A stretch of DNA of 64,000 nucleotides. It comes from JBBRVW01 sp038246545 (GTDB taxonomy: Bacteria > Actinomycetota > Actinomycetes > JACCUZ01). Each line of letters begins with the position of its first letter. The stretch's first letter is position 1. Below the pieces are notes generated by a model. That model saw nothing but the letters and a program-made list of their open reading frames with translations, did not search any database and had not been told where the DNA came from. The translations under genes were made by a program, and so were the position numbers. Below, in pieces: positions 49,123-57,841 of this stretch. The stretch spans positions 1-64,000 of the forward strand of contig JBBRVW010000001.1 in the NCBI GenBank assembly GCA_038246545.1, read 5' to 3'.

Positions 49123-49530
49123 GTGAACGAGAGCCCGTTCGACGCCGACCTGGCGGTCACCCACATCCTGGTCGTCAGCGACGCCGCCCGGTCCCGGGAC
49201 TTCTGGGTCGACGTGCTGGGCGCCGAGCTCTACCGCGAGTACGGCGGCACCAGCGTCGTCCTCCGGCTCGCCGGCAGCTGGCTGCTGCTGGTGACCGGCG
49301 GCGGTCCCACCGCCGACAAACCCGACGTCACGTTCGCCGCGCCGCCCGACATCACCAGGGTCAGCCATGCGATGACCCTGCGGGTGGCCGACTGCCGGGC
49401 GTCCTATGCGGCCCTGCTGGCCCGCGGCGCATCCTTCCTCACCCCGCCGGTCGACCACGGCGTCGAGATCCGCTGCTTCCTCCGCGACCCGGACGGGCAC
49501 CTGGTCGAGCTGTCCCAGGCGGTGGGGTGA
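49123..49530 (+). CDS. VOC family protein
   Basis: A 135-residue glyoxalase-fold protein with the usual two modules: THILVVSDAARSRDFWVDVL at the start, and THAMTLRVADC-like sequence followed by CFLRDPDGHLVELSQ at the end, where the glutamate would bind metal. Substrate unknown. Its stop overlaps the start of the methyltransferase (GTGA), which suggests the two are translated together. Confidence 0.87.
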   Translation: MNESPFDADLAVTHILVVSDAARSRDFWVDVLGAELYREYGGTSVVLRLAGSWLLLVTGGGPTADKPDVTFAAPPDITRVSHAMTLRVADCRASYAALLARGASFLTPPVDHGVEIRCFLRDPDGHLVELSQAVG

Positions 49531-50198
49531 AGCCCTACCTCCTGCTGCGGGCCGCGGAGCTGCGCGCCGAGCGGCCGGCCGGCGAGGTCGACGACGTGCA
49601 CTTCACCGAGTCGCTCGCGACCTCGGTGGTGGAGCAGACCACTCGGCCCGGCGACGTCGTCCTCGACCCGTTCGCGGGATACGGCACCACCCTCGCGGTG
49701 GCCGACCGGCTCGGCCGGGTCGCGGTCGGGGTCGAGGTGCTCGCCGACCACGTCGAGCTGGTCCGGTCCCGCGCCGGCGCGGGCGCCCGGGTCGTGCACG
49801 GCGACTCGCGGCGGCTCGGCCACGTGCTGGCCGGCGAGCTGGACCGGCCGGTCGACCTCGTGCTGACGTCCCCGCCGTACATGACGTCGGTGGCGCACCC
49901 CGAGAACCCGCTGACCGGGTACGCGACGGACGACGGTGACTACCCGACGTACCTGCGCGAGCTGGGCGGCGTCTTCGGCCAGGTCGCCGGGCTGCTGCGC
50001 CCCGGCGGCCACGTCGTCGTCAACGTGGCCAACGTGGTGACCCGCTCGGCGACCGGGGACGTCGTGACGCCGCTCGCGTGGGACGTCGGCCGGGTCGTCG
50101 GCGAGCATCTGAGGTTCCAGGGCGAGACCTTCCTGTGCTGGGACGAGCACCCGCCCGGCCTCGCGGGCGACTACCTGCTCTGGTTCCGCAAGCCCTGA
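49527..50198 (+). CDS. Orphan DNA methyltransferase-like protein
   Basis: A 223-residue SAM-dependent methyltransferase. The SAM-binding motif is DPFAGYGTTLAVADRLGR (about residues 50-67) and the catalytic motif is LTSPPYMTS, the SPPY form of the amino-methyltransferase (N/D/S)PPY. It is short, has no target-recognition domain and has no restriction gene beside it. It could be a solitary DNA N4/N6 methylase or an RNA methyltransferase. The start GTG overlaps the VOC stop by 4 bp. Confidence 0.78.
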   Translation: MKPYLLLRAAELRAERPAGEVDDVHFTESLATSVVEQTTRPGDVVLDPFAGYGTTLAVADRLGRVAVGVEVLADHVELVRSRAGAGARVVHGDSRRLGHVLAGELDRPVDLVLTSPPYMTSVAHPENPLTGYATDDGDYPTYLRELGGVFGQVAGLLRPGGHVVVNVANVVTRSATGDVVTPLAWDVGRVVGEHLRFQGETFLCWDEHPPGLAGDYLLWFRKP

Positions 50199-50210
50199 CG
50201 CCGTGCCAGG

Positions 50211-50681
50211 GTGGACGACGTGCGACCGACGCTGTACGAGACGGCCGGCGGCGAGCCGGCGATGCTGGCGCTGGCGACCGCGCACCACGCACGGTGCCTC
50301 GCCGACCCGTACCTCAACCACCCGTTCTCGCACCCGGACGGGCAGCCCGACCACCTGAGAAGGCTCGCGGTCTACTGGGGCGAGGTGCTCGGTGGCCCGC
50401 CCGCGTACACGCAGGAGTACGGCGACCAGTCGACGGTCCTGCAGCTGCACGCCGGCAACGGTGACATGTCCGAGCCCGGCCGGCGGTTCGTGGAGTGCTT
50501 CGTCGCAGCCGCCGACGACGCGGCACTGCCCGACGACCCGGAGCTGCGGGCCGCACTGCGGGCGTACATGACCTGGGCCGTCGAGGACGTGCTCGCGTGG
50601 TCGCCAGAGGGTTCGGTGGTGCCGGCCGGGATGACGCTGCCGCGATGGACCTGGGACGGGCTCGACACCGGTCCGGCATGA
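50211..50681 (+). CDS. Truncated haemoglobin-like (globin) protein
   Basis: A 156-residue protein of the group 2 truncated-globin type. Recognisable features are ETAGGEPAMLALATAHHARCL, the distal-side NHPFSHPDGQPDHLRRLAVYWGEVLGG split across two helices, and the aromatic C-terminal MTLPRWTWDGL. The proximal haem histidine is likely the one in LQLHAGNGDMSE or in PDHLRRL; the exact ligand is unsure. Start GTG 50211 or 50220. Its stop overlaps the next gene's start (ATGA). Confidence 0.78.
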   Translation: MDDVRPTLYETAGGEPAMLALATAHHARCLADPYLNHPFSHPDGQPDHLRRLAVYWGEVLGGPPAYTQEYGDQSTVLQLHAGNGDMSEPGRRFVECFVAAADDAALPDDPELRAALRAYMTWAVEDVLAWSPEGSVVPAGMTLPRWTWDGLDTGPA

Positions 50682-51631
50682 GCGACCCGGCCGATGCGAT
50701 GCCCCCGGCGGACGGCTCCGCAACAGAGCGGCTGGAGGCCGCCCTCGCACACGTACCGGCCCTCAGGCCTGGCCCGCGCGAGGTGGTCGCCCTGCGCGGC
50801 GGGCTGACCAACGACACCTTCAAGGTCACGACACCCGACCGGACGGTCGTGGTCCGGCTGTCCACCGTGGGCAACGACCTGCTGGCGATCGACCGGGCGG
50901 CCGAGCACGTGAACTCGGTGCGCGCGGCGGAGAGCGGCGCCGCCCCCGCCGTGGTCGCGTACCTGCCCGAGGACCGCGCGCTGGTCGTGCAGTGGGTGGA
51001 CGGCCGAGCACTGACTCCCCACGACCTGGCGGACCAGGCGATGCTCACCCGCGTGGCCGCCGTCGCCCGGCTGCTGCACTCCGGGCCGCGGTTCGAGGGC
51101 GACCTGGACCTCGCCGCCGTGCAGGACCGCTACCTTCGGACCGTCCGGCAGCACGGTCTTCGGCTCCCGCCGCGGTACCTCGAGCTGCTGCCGCGCGTGG
51201 CCGACGTCCTCCGGGTGGTCGCCGTGGGAGCCGGCCCGACGGTGCCCTGTCACAACGACCTGGTTGCCGCGAACATCGTCGACGACGGCAGCCGGCTGTG
51301 GCTCGTCGACCACGAGTTCAGCGCCAACAACGACGCGATGTTCGACCTGGGGAACCTCTGGCAGGAGGCCGACCTCCCGGAGGGCCACCTCGAGCACCTG
51401 GTGACGGCCTACCTCGGCCGGCCGTCGCGACGGCAGCTCGCGCGGGCCAGGCTCCTGGGCCTGACGGCGCGGTTCGTCTGGACGCTCTGGGCCTCGATCC
51501 AGCAAGAAGCCGGTCACACCGGCCCCGACGTCTGGTCCCGGGCGATCGCGAGGTACGAGGTCGCCGTCGCCGAGCTCGACGGGCCGGACCTCGGAGGCTG
51601 GCTACGGCTGGCGGCACAGGCCGAGCCGTGA
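50678..51631 (+). CDS. Choline/ethanolamine kinase-like phosphotransferase
   Basis: A 317-residue aminoglycoside-phosphotransferase-fold kinase closest in pattern to choline/ethanolamine kinases. A Gly-rich strand LRGGLTNDTFKV and the ATP lysine region precede the catalytic loop PCHNDLVAANIV and the metal-binding WLVDHEFSANNDAMFDLGN. It lies next to the amine-catabolic cassette (51770 onward) on the opposite strand. That hints at a linked substrate such as ethanolamine or choline, but this is inference. Start ATG 50678 overlaps the globin stop. Confidence 0.82.
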   Translation: MSDPADAMPPADGSATERLEAALAHVPALRPGPREVVALRGGLTNDTFKVTTPDRTVVVRLSTVGNDLLAIDRAAEHVNSVRAAESGAAPAVVAYLPEDRALVVQWVDGRALTPHDLADQAMLTRVAAVARLLHSGPRFEGDLDLAAVQDRYLRTVRQHGLRLPPRYLELLPRVADVLRVVAVGAGPTVPCHNDLVAANIVDDGSRLWLVDHEFSANNDAMFDLGNLWQEADLPEGHLEHLVTAYLGRPSRRQLARARLLGLTARFVWTLWASIQQEAGHTGPDVWSRAIARYEVAVAELDGPDLGGWLRLAAQAEP

Positions 51632-51769
51632 GAGCCCACGGCGACGGCCGCCCCCGGCACGACCTGAGCCTCGTCGCCGCCAGTACGGCAAGCAGGTGCA
51701 CCGACGACGGCGGAATCGGCGTGGCCGGGCGGCAGACCTGCCGGCTTCGTCGGTGCTCTCCGCCGCCAC

Positions 51770-52537
51770 CTACAGCGGCGTGACGTAGGCGGAGGAGATG
51801 CCGCCGTCGACGAGGAACGTGGAGGCGGTCATGAACGAGGAGTCGTCGCTGGCAAGGAAGGCGACGGCGGCGGCGATCTCGTCGGGCTCGGCGAACCGGC
51901 CCATCGGGACGTGCACCAGGCGGCGGGCGGCGCGCTCAGGGTCCTTGGCAAACAGCTCCTGCAGGAGCGGGGTGTTCACCGGCCCCGGGCACAGCGCGTT
52001 CACCCGGATGCCCTCACGGGCGAACTGCACCCCGAGCTCCCGGGTCATCGCGAGGACGCCGCCCTTGGAGGCCGTGTAGGCGACCTGCGAGGTGGCGGCT
52101 CCCATGACCGCCACGAACGAGGCCGTGTTGATGATCGAGCCCCGGCCCTGCCGCTGCATGTACGGGATGACGTGCTTGCAGCCGAGGTACACCGAGGTGA
52201 GGTTCACCGTCTGCACCCGCTGCCAGACGTCCAGCCCCGTGTCCAGGATCGAGTCGTCCTCGGGCGGGCTGATGCCCGCGTTGTGGAACGCGATGTCGAC
52301 GGCGCCGTAGGTCCGGTACGCCTCGGCGTAGATAGCGGCGACCTGCTCCTCGTCGGCCACGTCGGCCGCCAGGAACAGGCCGCCGACCTCGTCGGCCGCC
52401 GCGCCGCCGCTGTCCACGTCGAGGTCGACGCACACCACCGATGCGCCCTCGGCCGCGAGTCGTCGGACGGTCGCGAGCCCGATGCCACTCCCTGCGCCGG
52501 TGACGACGGCGGTCCGGCCCTGCAGTCGCTCTGCCAC
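51770..52537 (-). CDS. Short-chain dehydrogenase/reductase
   Basis: A 255-residue classical SDR. Cofactor motif is VVTGAGSGIGLATVRRL (residues 11-27), followed by NAG in FHNAGISPPEDD and the catalytic Tyr and Lys in VAYTASKGGVLAM. The acidic residue in VVCVDLDVDSGG after the second strand suggests NAD rather than NADP. It starts 1 base after the aldehyde dehydrogenase stop on the same strand. In the cassette it could oxidise a glutamylated amino alcohol to the aldehyde; this role is inferred from position. Confidence 0.87.
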   Translation of the reverse strand: MAERLQGRTAVVTGAGSGIGLATVRRLAAEGASVVCVDLDVDSGGAAADEVGGLFLAADVADEEQVAAIYAEAYRTYGAVDIAFHNAGISPPEDDSILDTGLDVWQRVQTVNLTSVYLGCKHVIPYMQRQGRGSIINTASFVAVMGAATSQVAYTASKGGVLAMTRELGVQFAREGIRVNALCPGPVNTPLLQELFAKDPERAARRLVHVPMGRFAEPDEIAAAVAFLASDDSSFMTASTFLVDGGISSAYVTPL

Positions 52538-53914
52538 TCATTCCTCCGTGCTGAGGAAGACGTTCTTGACCTCGGTGAACGCGTCCAGCGCATCCGGTCC
52601 GAGCTCGCGGCCCAGGCCGGACTGCTTGAAGCCGCCGAACGGTGTCCAGTAGCGCACCGACGAGTGCGAGTTGACGCTCAGCGCGCCGGTCTCGACCGCA
52701 CGCGCGACGCGCAGTGCTCGACCGAGGTTCTCGGTCCAGATCGACCCGGCCAGTCCGTACGGCGAGTCGTTGGCGATCCGCACGGCGTCGGCCTCGTCGT
52801 CGAACGGGATGACGGCGACGACCGGGCCGAAGACCTCTTCCTGCGCGACCCGCGCGGAGGGATCCACGGGCGCCAGCACCGTCGGCGGGTACCAGTACCC
52901 CGGCCCGTCGGGCAGGTGGCCCCGGAACGCGACCGCGGCGTCCGGCGGGACGAAGGACGCGACCCGCTCGCGGTGCTCGGCGGTGATGAGCGGCCCCATC
53001 TCCGCCGTCGCGAGGGTGGGGTCCTCCACCCGTAGCGACTGCACCGCCGGCTCGAGCAGCTCCATGAACCGGTCCATGGCCGAGCGTTGCACCAGGATCC
53101 GGGACCGCGCGCAACAGTCCTGACCCGCGTTGTCGAACACGGCGTACGGCGCCGTCGCGGCCGCCCGTTCCAGGTCGGCGTCGGCAAAGACGATGTTGGC
53201 GCTCTTGCCGCCCAGCTCGAGGGTGACCGGCTTGACGTGGGCGGCGCAGCCCGCCATCACGGCCTTGCCGACCTCGGTCGACCCGGTAAACACCACCTTC
53301 GCGACGTCCGGGTGGTCCACGAACCGCTGGCCGACGACCGACCCCTTGCCCGGCAGGACCTGCAGCACGTCCGGCGGGAGCCCGGCGTCCAGTGCCAGCT
53401 CGGCCAGCCGCAGCGCCGTCAGCGGCGTCACCTCGGCGGGCTTCAGCACCACGGTGTTGCCGGCGGCCAGGGCCGGCGCGAAGCCCCAGGCAGCGATCGG
53501 CATCGGGAAGTTCCAGGGGACGATCACCCCCACGACGCCCAGCGGCTCCTTGAACGTGACGTCGACGCCGCCGGCGACCGGGATCTGCGCGCCGAGCAGC
53601 CGCTCGGGCGCCGCCGCGTAGTAGGTCAGGACGTCGCGGACGTTCCCGGCCTCCCACCGGGCGTTGGTCAGGGTGTGGCCGGCGTTGGCGACCTCCAGCC
53701 CGGCCAGTCCCGCGATGTCGCCGTCGACCGCGTCGGCGAACCGGCGCAGCAACCGGCCGCGGTCGCCGGGGCTGACCTGCCGCCAGGTGGCGAAGGCGCG
53801 GCGGGCCTTGGCGATCGCGGCATCGGTCTCGGCGGCGGTGGTCGACGCGACAGTGCCGATCACCTGCTCGGTGGCCGGGTTGACGACGTCGTGGGTCTCG
53901 GTGTCGGCGGTCAT
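52538..53914 (-). CDS. Aldehyde dehydrogenase
   Basis: A 458-residue aldehyde dehydrogenase of the ALDH superfamily. NAD-binding VIVPWNFPMPIAAWGFAPALAAGNTVVLKPAE (in two overlapping blocks), VFTGSTEVGKAV, the general-base glutamate in VTLELGGKSANIV and the catalytic cysteine in NAGQDCCARSRI are all present. It most resembles the gamma-glutamyl-aminoaldehyde branch (PuuC-like), which suits the neighbouring glutamyl ligase. The gene begins 10 bp after the ligase stop, in the same operon. Confidence 0.9.
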   Translation of the reverse strand: MTADTETHDVVNPATEQVIGTVASTTAAETDAAIAKARRAFATWRQVSPGDRGRLLRRFADAVDGDIAGLAGLEVANAGHTLTNARWEAGNVRDVLTYYAAAPERLLGAQIPVAGGVDVTFKEPLGVVGVIVPWNFPMPIAAWGFAPALAAGNTVVLKPAEVTPLTALRLAELALDAGLPPDVLQVLPGKGSVVGQRFVDHPDVAKVVFTGSTEVGKAVMAGCAAHVKPVTLELGGKSANIVFADADLERAAATAPYAVFDNAGQDCCARSRILVQRSAMDRFMELLEPAVQSLRVEDPTLATAEMGPLITAEHRERVASFVPPDAAVAFRGHLPDGPGYWYPPTVLAPVDPSARVAQEEVFGPVVAVIPFDDEADAVRIANDSPYGLAGSIWTENLGRALRVARAVETGALSVNSHSSVRYWTPFGGFKQSGLGRELGPDALDAFTEVKNVFLSTEE

Positions 53915-53924
53915 CGGCGTCTCG

Positions 53925-55298
53925 TCACATCCGCTCGAAGGACCGGAACCGCTCCCAGTCGGTCACCGTGGAGTCGTACGCCGCCAGTTCGACGCGGGCC
54001 ATGTTGGCGTAGTGGTCGACGACGTCCTGCCCGAACGCCTCCCGGGCGATCGCGCTGCCTTCCCACAGCTCGAGCGCTTCGTGCATGGTCGCCGGTACGC
54101 GCGCCGAGTCGGAGGTGTAGGCGTTGCCACCGAACGGCTCCTCGAGCTCGAGCTCGTTCTCGATGCCGTACAGACCGCCGGCGATCAGCGCCGCCGACGC
54201 CAGATAGGGGTTGACGTCGCCACCGGGCACCCGGTTCTCCAGTCGCAGCGACGGACCGTGCCCGACCATCCGCAGCGCGCACGTCCGGTTGTCCCAGCCC
54301 CAGCGCACAGCCGTCGGCGCGAACGAACCCTCGACGTAGCGCTTGTAGGAGTTGATGTTCGGGGCCAGGAAGAGCGTCAGCTCGCGCAGGGTGGCCAGCT
54401 GGCCGGCGGTGTACTGCTTGCACAGGGTGGACATGCCGTGGTCGCCGGACTCGGTCTCGTCGGAGAGCACGAGGGAACCGTCGGCGCCGCGGAACGACAG
54501 GTGGATGTGGCACGAGTTGCCCTCGCGCTGGTCGAACTTCGCCATGAACGTGAGGGACATGCCCTCCTGTGCGGCGATCTCCTTGGCACCCGTCTTGTAG
54601 AGGACGTGGTTGTCGCAGGTGCGTACCACCTCGTCGAACCGGAAGGCGATCTCGTGCTGACCGAGGTTGCACTCGCCCTTGGCCGACTCGACAGTCATCC
54701 CGGCCGCGGTCATCTCGTTGCGGATCCGGCGCAGTAGCGGCTCGACCCGCGACGTCCCGACGATCGAGTAGTCGACGTTGTAGAGGTTCGCCGGCGACAG
54801 GTCCCGGTAGGCGGACCGCCACGCGTCCTCGAAGGTGTCCCGGAAGACCATGAACTCCAGCTCGGTGCCGGCCAGCGCGACCAGCCCACGCTCGGCCAGC
54901 CGCGCGGTCTGCCGCTTGAGCACCTGGCGCGGCGAGGCCACGACGTCCGAGCCGTCCTCCCACCGCAGGTCGGCCAGCAGCAGCACGGTGCCCTCGTGCC
55001 AGGGCACCCGGCACAGCGTCGAGACGTCCGGCACGAACATGAAGTCGCCGTAACCGCGCTCCCAGGACGACATCGCGTAGCCGTCCACGGTGTTCATGTC
55101 GACGTCGACGGCCAGCAGGTAGTTGCAGCCCTCGGTGCCGTGCTCGAGCACGTCGTCGAGGAAGTACTGGGCATGCAGCCGCTTGCCCTGGAGGCGCCCC
55201 TGCATGTCGGTGAACGCGACCAGCACCGTGTCGACCGCACCCGCGGCGACATCCTCGCGCAGCTGGTCCACCGAGAGCCCACGACCCGCACCCGCCAC
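53925..55298 (-). CDS. Glutamine synthetase-family gamma-glutamyl-amine ligase
   Basis: A 457-residue glutamine-synthetase-like ligase. Metal and substrate residues are in TELEFMVF, SAKGECNLGQHEIAF, NSCHIHLSF and RLENRVPGGDVNPYLASAA. The Tyr adenylylation region of true GlnA is absent. Relatives (PuuA, GlnA3 and GlnA4 of Streptomyces) glutamylate polyamines or ethanolamine. The adjacent ethanolamine-type permease favours the GlnA4-like role. I chose GTG 55298 because an AGGAGG site precedes it; the longer frame to 55343 lacks one. The permease is divergent. Confidence 0.85.
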   Translation of the reverse strand: MAGAGRGLSVDQLREDVAAGAVDTVLVAFTDMQGRLQGKRLHAQYFLDDVLEHGTEGCNYLLAVDVDMNTVDGYAMSSWERGYGDFMFVPDVSTLCRVPWHEGTVLLLADLRWEDGSDVVASPRQVLKRQTARLAERGLVALAGTELEFMVFRDTFEDAWRSAYRDLSPANLYNVDYSIVGTSRVEPLLRRIRNEMTAAGMTVESAKGECNLGQHEIAFRFDEVVRTCDNHVLYKTGAKEIAAQEGMSLTFMAKFDQREGNSCHIHLSFRGADGSLVLSDETESGDHGMSTLCKQYTAGQLATLRELTLFLAPNINSYKRYVEGSFAPTAVRWGWDNRTCALRMVGHGPSLRLENRVPGGDVNPYLASAALIAGGLYGIENELELEEPFGGNAYTSDSARVPATMHEALELWEGSAIAREAFGQDVVDHYANMARVELAAYDSTVTDWERFRSFERM

Positions 55299-55341
55299 AG
55301 CGACCTCCTCGTCGGCCACGTCCGACCGGCACCCTAGCGCC

Positions 55342-55363
55342 AATGGGAAATCCTTGACCCATT
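55342..55363. promoter_or_regulatory. Inverted repeat operator candidate
   Basis: AATGGG (55342-55347) and CCCATT (55358-55363) form an exact inverted repeat with a 10-bp spacer. It overlaps the -35 of the permease promoter and lies 44 bp from the ligase start. It could bind the FadR-type regulator encoded downstream of the permease. Confidence 0.4.
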
Positions 55364-55383
55364 CTCTACCACGGGTCTACCGT
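55354..55383 (+). promoter_or_regulatory. Permease promoter
   Basis: TTGACC (55354-55359) and TACCGT (55378-55383) are 18 bp apart, 44 bp upstream of the permease ATG. Confidence 0.5.
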
Positions 55384-55426
55384 CCCGACCACGTCACCGT
55401 GTCCGGGGGCCGACGAAGGGACCCGC

Positions 55427-56959
55427 ATGGCCGAGCGCCGCTCATCCGTCACGTACCGGGAAGCCGACCAGGACTACTTCGCCAAGCGGACTCTCCGCCG
55501 GCACGCCGGGGTGTGGTCGCTGTGGGCCCTCGGGGTGGCAGCAGTCATCTCCGGGGACTTCTTCGGGTGGAACTTCGGGCTCGAGTTCGGCTTCGGTGGC
55601 CTGCTGGTGGCCACCGTGGTCATCACGATCATGTATCTCGGCATGTGCTACTCGATCGCCGAGATGTCACCGGCCCTGCCGCACACCGGCGGCGCCTACT
55701 CGTTCGGGCGCACCGCGATGGGGCCCTGGGGCGGCTTCGTCACCGGCGTAGCCGAGAGCATCGAGTACATCGTCACGCCCGCCGTCATCGTCGTGGGCAT
55801 CGGCGGCTACATGAACTCCATCGCCGACGACCTGTTCGGCTTCACGATGCCGCTGCCCCTGTGGTGGGCGGTCTTCTACGGCATCTTCGTCGGTCTGAAC
55901 GTCTTCGGTGTCGAGGCGTCGTTCCGCTTCTCGGTCTTCATCTGCCTGGCGGCACTGGCAATCCTGCTCGTCTTCTGGACCGGCGCGCTCACCAAGCTCG
56001 ACTTCCAGGCCCAGGCGATCGACTCCGTCGGCGGCTGGTTCCCCCACGGTGCCAAGGGCGTCTTCTACGCGATCCCGTTCGCCATCTGGTTCTACCTGGC
56101 GATCGAGGAGCTGCCGCTGGCCGCGGAGGAGTCGCACGACCCACGTCGCGACATCCCGCGCGGCACCATCTACGGCCTCTTCACCCTCATCATCGCCGCT
56201 TTCCTCACGCTGTTCCTCAGCGCCGGCATCGCGCCCGGGTCCGGCGATCTCAGCACCTCGGCCGAACCACTGTTCGACGGTCTCAAGACGATCTTCGGCA
56301 CCGGTACAGCCGCCTCGCTGCTCGCCCTGGTCGCGGTCACCGGCCTCGTCGCCAGCTTCCACACGATCATCTTCGCGTACGGGCGGAACATCTACTCGTT
56401 GTCCCGCGCGGGCTACTTCCCGCACGCCCTGTCCGTCACGCACGGCACCCGCCAGACCCCGCACGTGGCACTCCTGACGGGCGCCGCTGTGGGCTACATC
56501 CTTGCGCTGATACTGCAGTACTCCGGGTCGGACAGCGTCGGAGCCGCGCTGCTCACCATGGCCGTGTTCGGAGCCGTCATCTCCTACGTCATGCAGATGA
56601 TCTCCTTCATCCTGCTCCGTCGGAACAAGCCCGACATCGAGCGGCCCTACCGCAGCCCGCTCGGTGTGGTCGGCGCCGGCGTCGCCGGTCTGATCGCCGC
56701 CGTGTCCCTCATCTCGCTGTTCTTCAACGCCGACTACCGGCCCGGGGTGGTCGGGGTCGCGATCTGGTTCGCACTGGCGATCGTCTACTTCGCCGTCGTC
56801 GGCCGGCACAAGCTGATCCTGTCGCCGGAGGAGGAGTTCGCCATGACCGGTGGCACGCACGGCGTCAACCTCGAGTCCGAGGGCTACGGCACCACCCACG
56901 TCGCCGACCTCGGCACCGCACCCGGCGACACCACGAAGCCGCCGAGCACGACGGGCTGA
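55427..56959 (+). CDS. Ethanolamine-type APC family amino acid/amine permease
   Basis: A 510-residue APC transporter with about twelve hydrophobic segments. The N terminus DQDYFAKRTLRRHAGVWSLW and the first helices GDFFGWNFGLEFGFGGLLVA match the ethanolamine permease (Eat) group rather than general amino acid permeases. Other blocks are MCYSIAEMSPALPHTGGAYSF and VAESIEYIVTPAVIVVGIGG. The hydrophilic tail of about 60 residues is Gly/Thr-rich. It is divergent from the gamma-glutamyl ligase and upstream of the FadR-type regulator, which probably controls it. Confidence 0.85.
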   Translation: MAERRSSVTYREADQDYFAKRTLRRHAGVWSLWALGVAAVISGDFFGWNFGLEFGFGGLLVATVVITIMYLGMCYSIAEMSPALPHTGGAYSFGRTAMGPWGGFVTGVAESIEYIVTPAVIVVGIGGYMNSIADDLFGFTMPLPLWWAVFYGIFVGLNVFGVEASFRFSVFICLAALAILLVFWTGALTKLDFQAQAIDSVGGWFPHGAKGVFYAIPFAIWFYLAIEELPLAAEESHDPRRDIPRGTIYGLFTLIIAAFLTLFLSAGIAPGSGDLSTSAEPLFDGLKTIFGTGTAASLLALVAVTGLVASFHTIIFAYGRNIYSLSRAGYFPHALSVTHGTRQTPHVALLTGAAVGYILALILQYSGSDSVGAALLTMAVFGAVISYVMQMISFILLRRNKPDIERPYRSPLGVVGAGVAGLIAAVSLISLFFNADYRPGVVGVAIWFALAIVYFAVVGRHKLILSPEEEFAMTGGTHGVNLESEGYGTTHVADLGTAPGDTTKPPSTTG

Positions 56960-57034
56960 GGCATCGACGCCCGCTCCGGGCCGAACCGGCCGGCATTCCG
57001 CCGGATCCGCGGTGGCAACGCCTTCGAGGAGACG

Positions 57035-57691
57035 GTGGAACGACTGCTGCAGGCCGTCCGGCTCGGCCAGGTCGTGGCGGGTGACCGGCTGCCCGCCGAG
57101 CGGGAGCTGGCCACCCGGCTCGGCGTCAGCCGGCCGACCCTGCGTGAGGCGATCCGGTCGCTCGCCGAGGCCGGGTACGTCGAGTCCCGCCGCGGTCGCA
57201 GCGGAGGGACGTTCGTGCTGCCGGCCGGCGAGTGGCGCCGGGACCAGCGCAGCGTGCGCGACATCGTCGCGGACATGGGCCGCGAGATGACCGACGCCCT
57301 GCTGATGCGCGAGGTGCTCGAGCCGGGCGCGGCCGAGCTGGCTGCGTCAGCGACGCACCCACCGGAGCTGGTGCGGGAGCTGGAGGACGCCCTGGAGCTG
57401 GAGCGCTCGGTGTCGGTCGCTGACTACCGCCCGGCCGACAGCCGCCTGCACCTGGCCATCGTGGCACTGGCCGGCTCGCCGTCGCTGACGGCGGCCGTGT
57501 CGGACAACCGGATGCGCCTCAACGACCTGCTCGACGCCATCCCGCTGCTCCCGCCCAACATCGCCCACTCGCGAACCCAGCACGCCCGGATCGTGACCGC
57601 CGTGCTGCGCCGCCGGCCGCAGGCGGCCCGGAGCGCGATGGCCGCTCACCTGGAGGGCACCGCCGCGCTGCTACGGGGGTTCCTGGAGTGA
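57035..57691 (+). CDS. GntR-family (FadR/FCD) transcriptional regulator
   Basis: From GTG 57035 the protein is 218 residues. The winged helix carries LPAERELATRLGVSRPTLREAIRSL, split here for length: LPAERELATRLGVS and RPTLREAIRSL. It is followed by the wing YVESRRGRSGGTFV and an FCD ligand domain with the metal-site pattern LMREVLEPGAAE, DSRLHLAIV and HARIVTAV. In-frame sequence before this GTG reads IRGGNAFEETV, which looks like the usual N terminus of the family, yet no ATG, GTG or TTG lies between the permease stop and 57035. The regulator probably controls the flanking amine cassette. Confidence 0.85.
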   Translation: MERLLQAVRLGQVVAGDRLPAERELATRLGVSRPTLREAIRSLAEAGYVESRRGRSGGTFVLPAGEWRRDQRSVRDIVADMGREMTDALLMREVLEPGAAELAASATHPPELVRELEDALELERSVSVADYRPADSRLHLAIVALAGSPSLTAAVSDNRMRLNDLLDAIPLLPPNIAHSRTQHARIVTAVLRRRPQAARSAMAAHLEGTAALLRGFLE

Positions 57692-57841
57692 CCGGGCCAC
57701 GCCCAGGTGCCGGACAGCACCCGGCCGTAGCCGGGCACCGCCCCGTCGACGACTACGTCCGGCTCCGCATCGCGCCGGCTCTGCGGTGTGCGTGGTCGGC
57801 TCTCGTCCCGTGCGGGTGGGCCGCGTCCGGACGGCGTCGGG

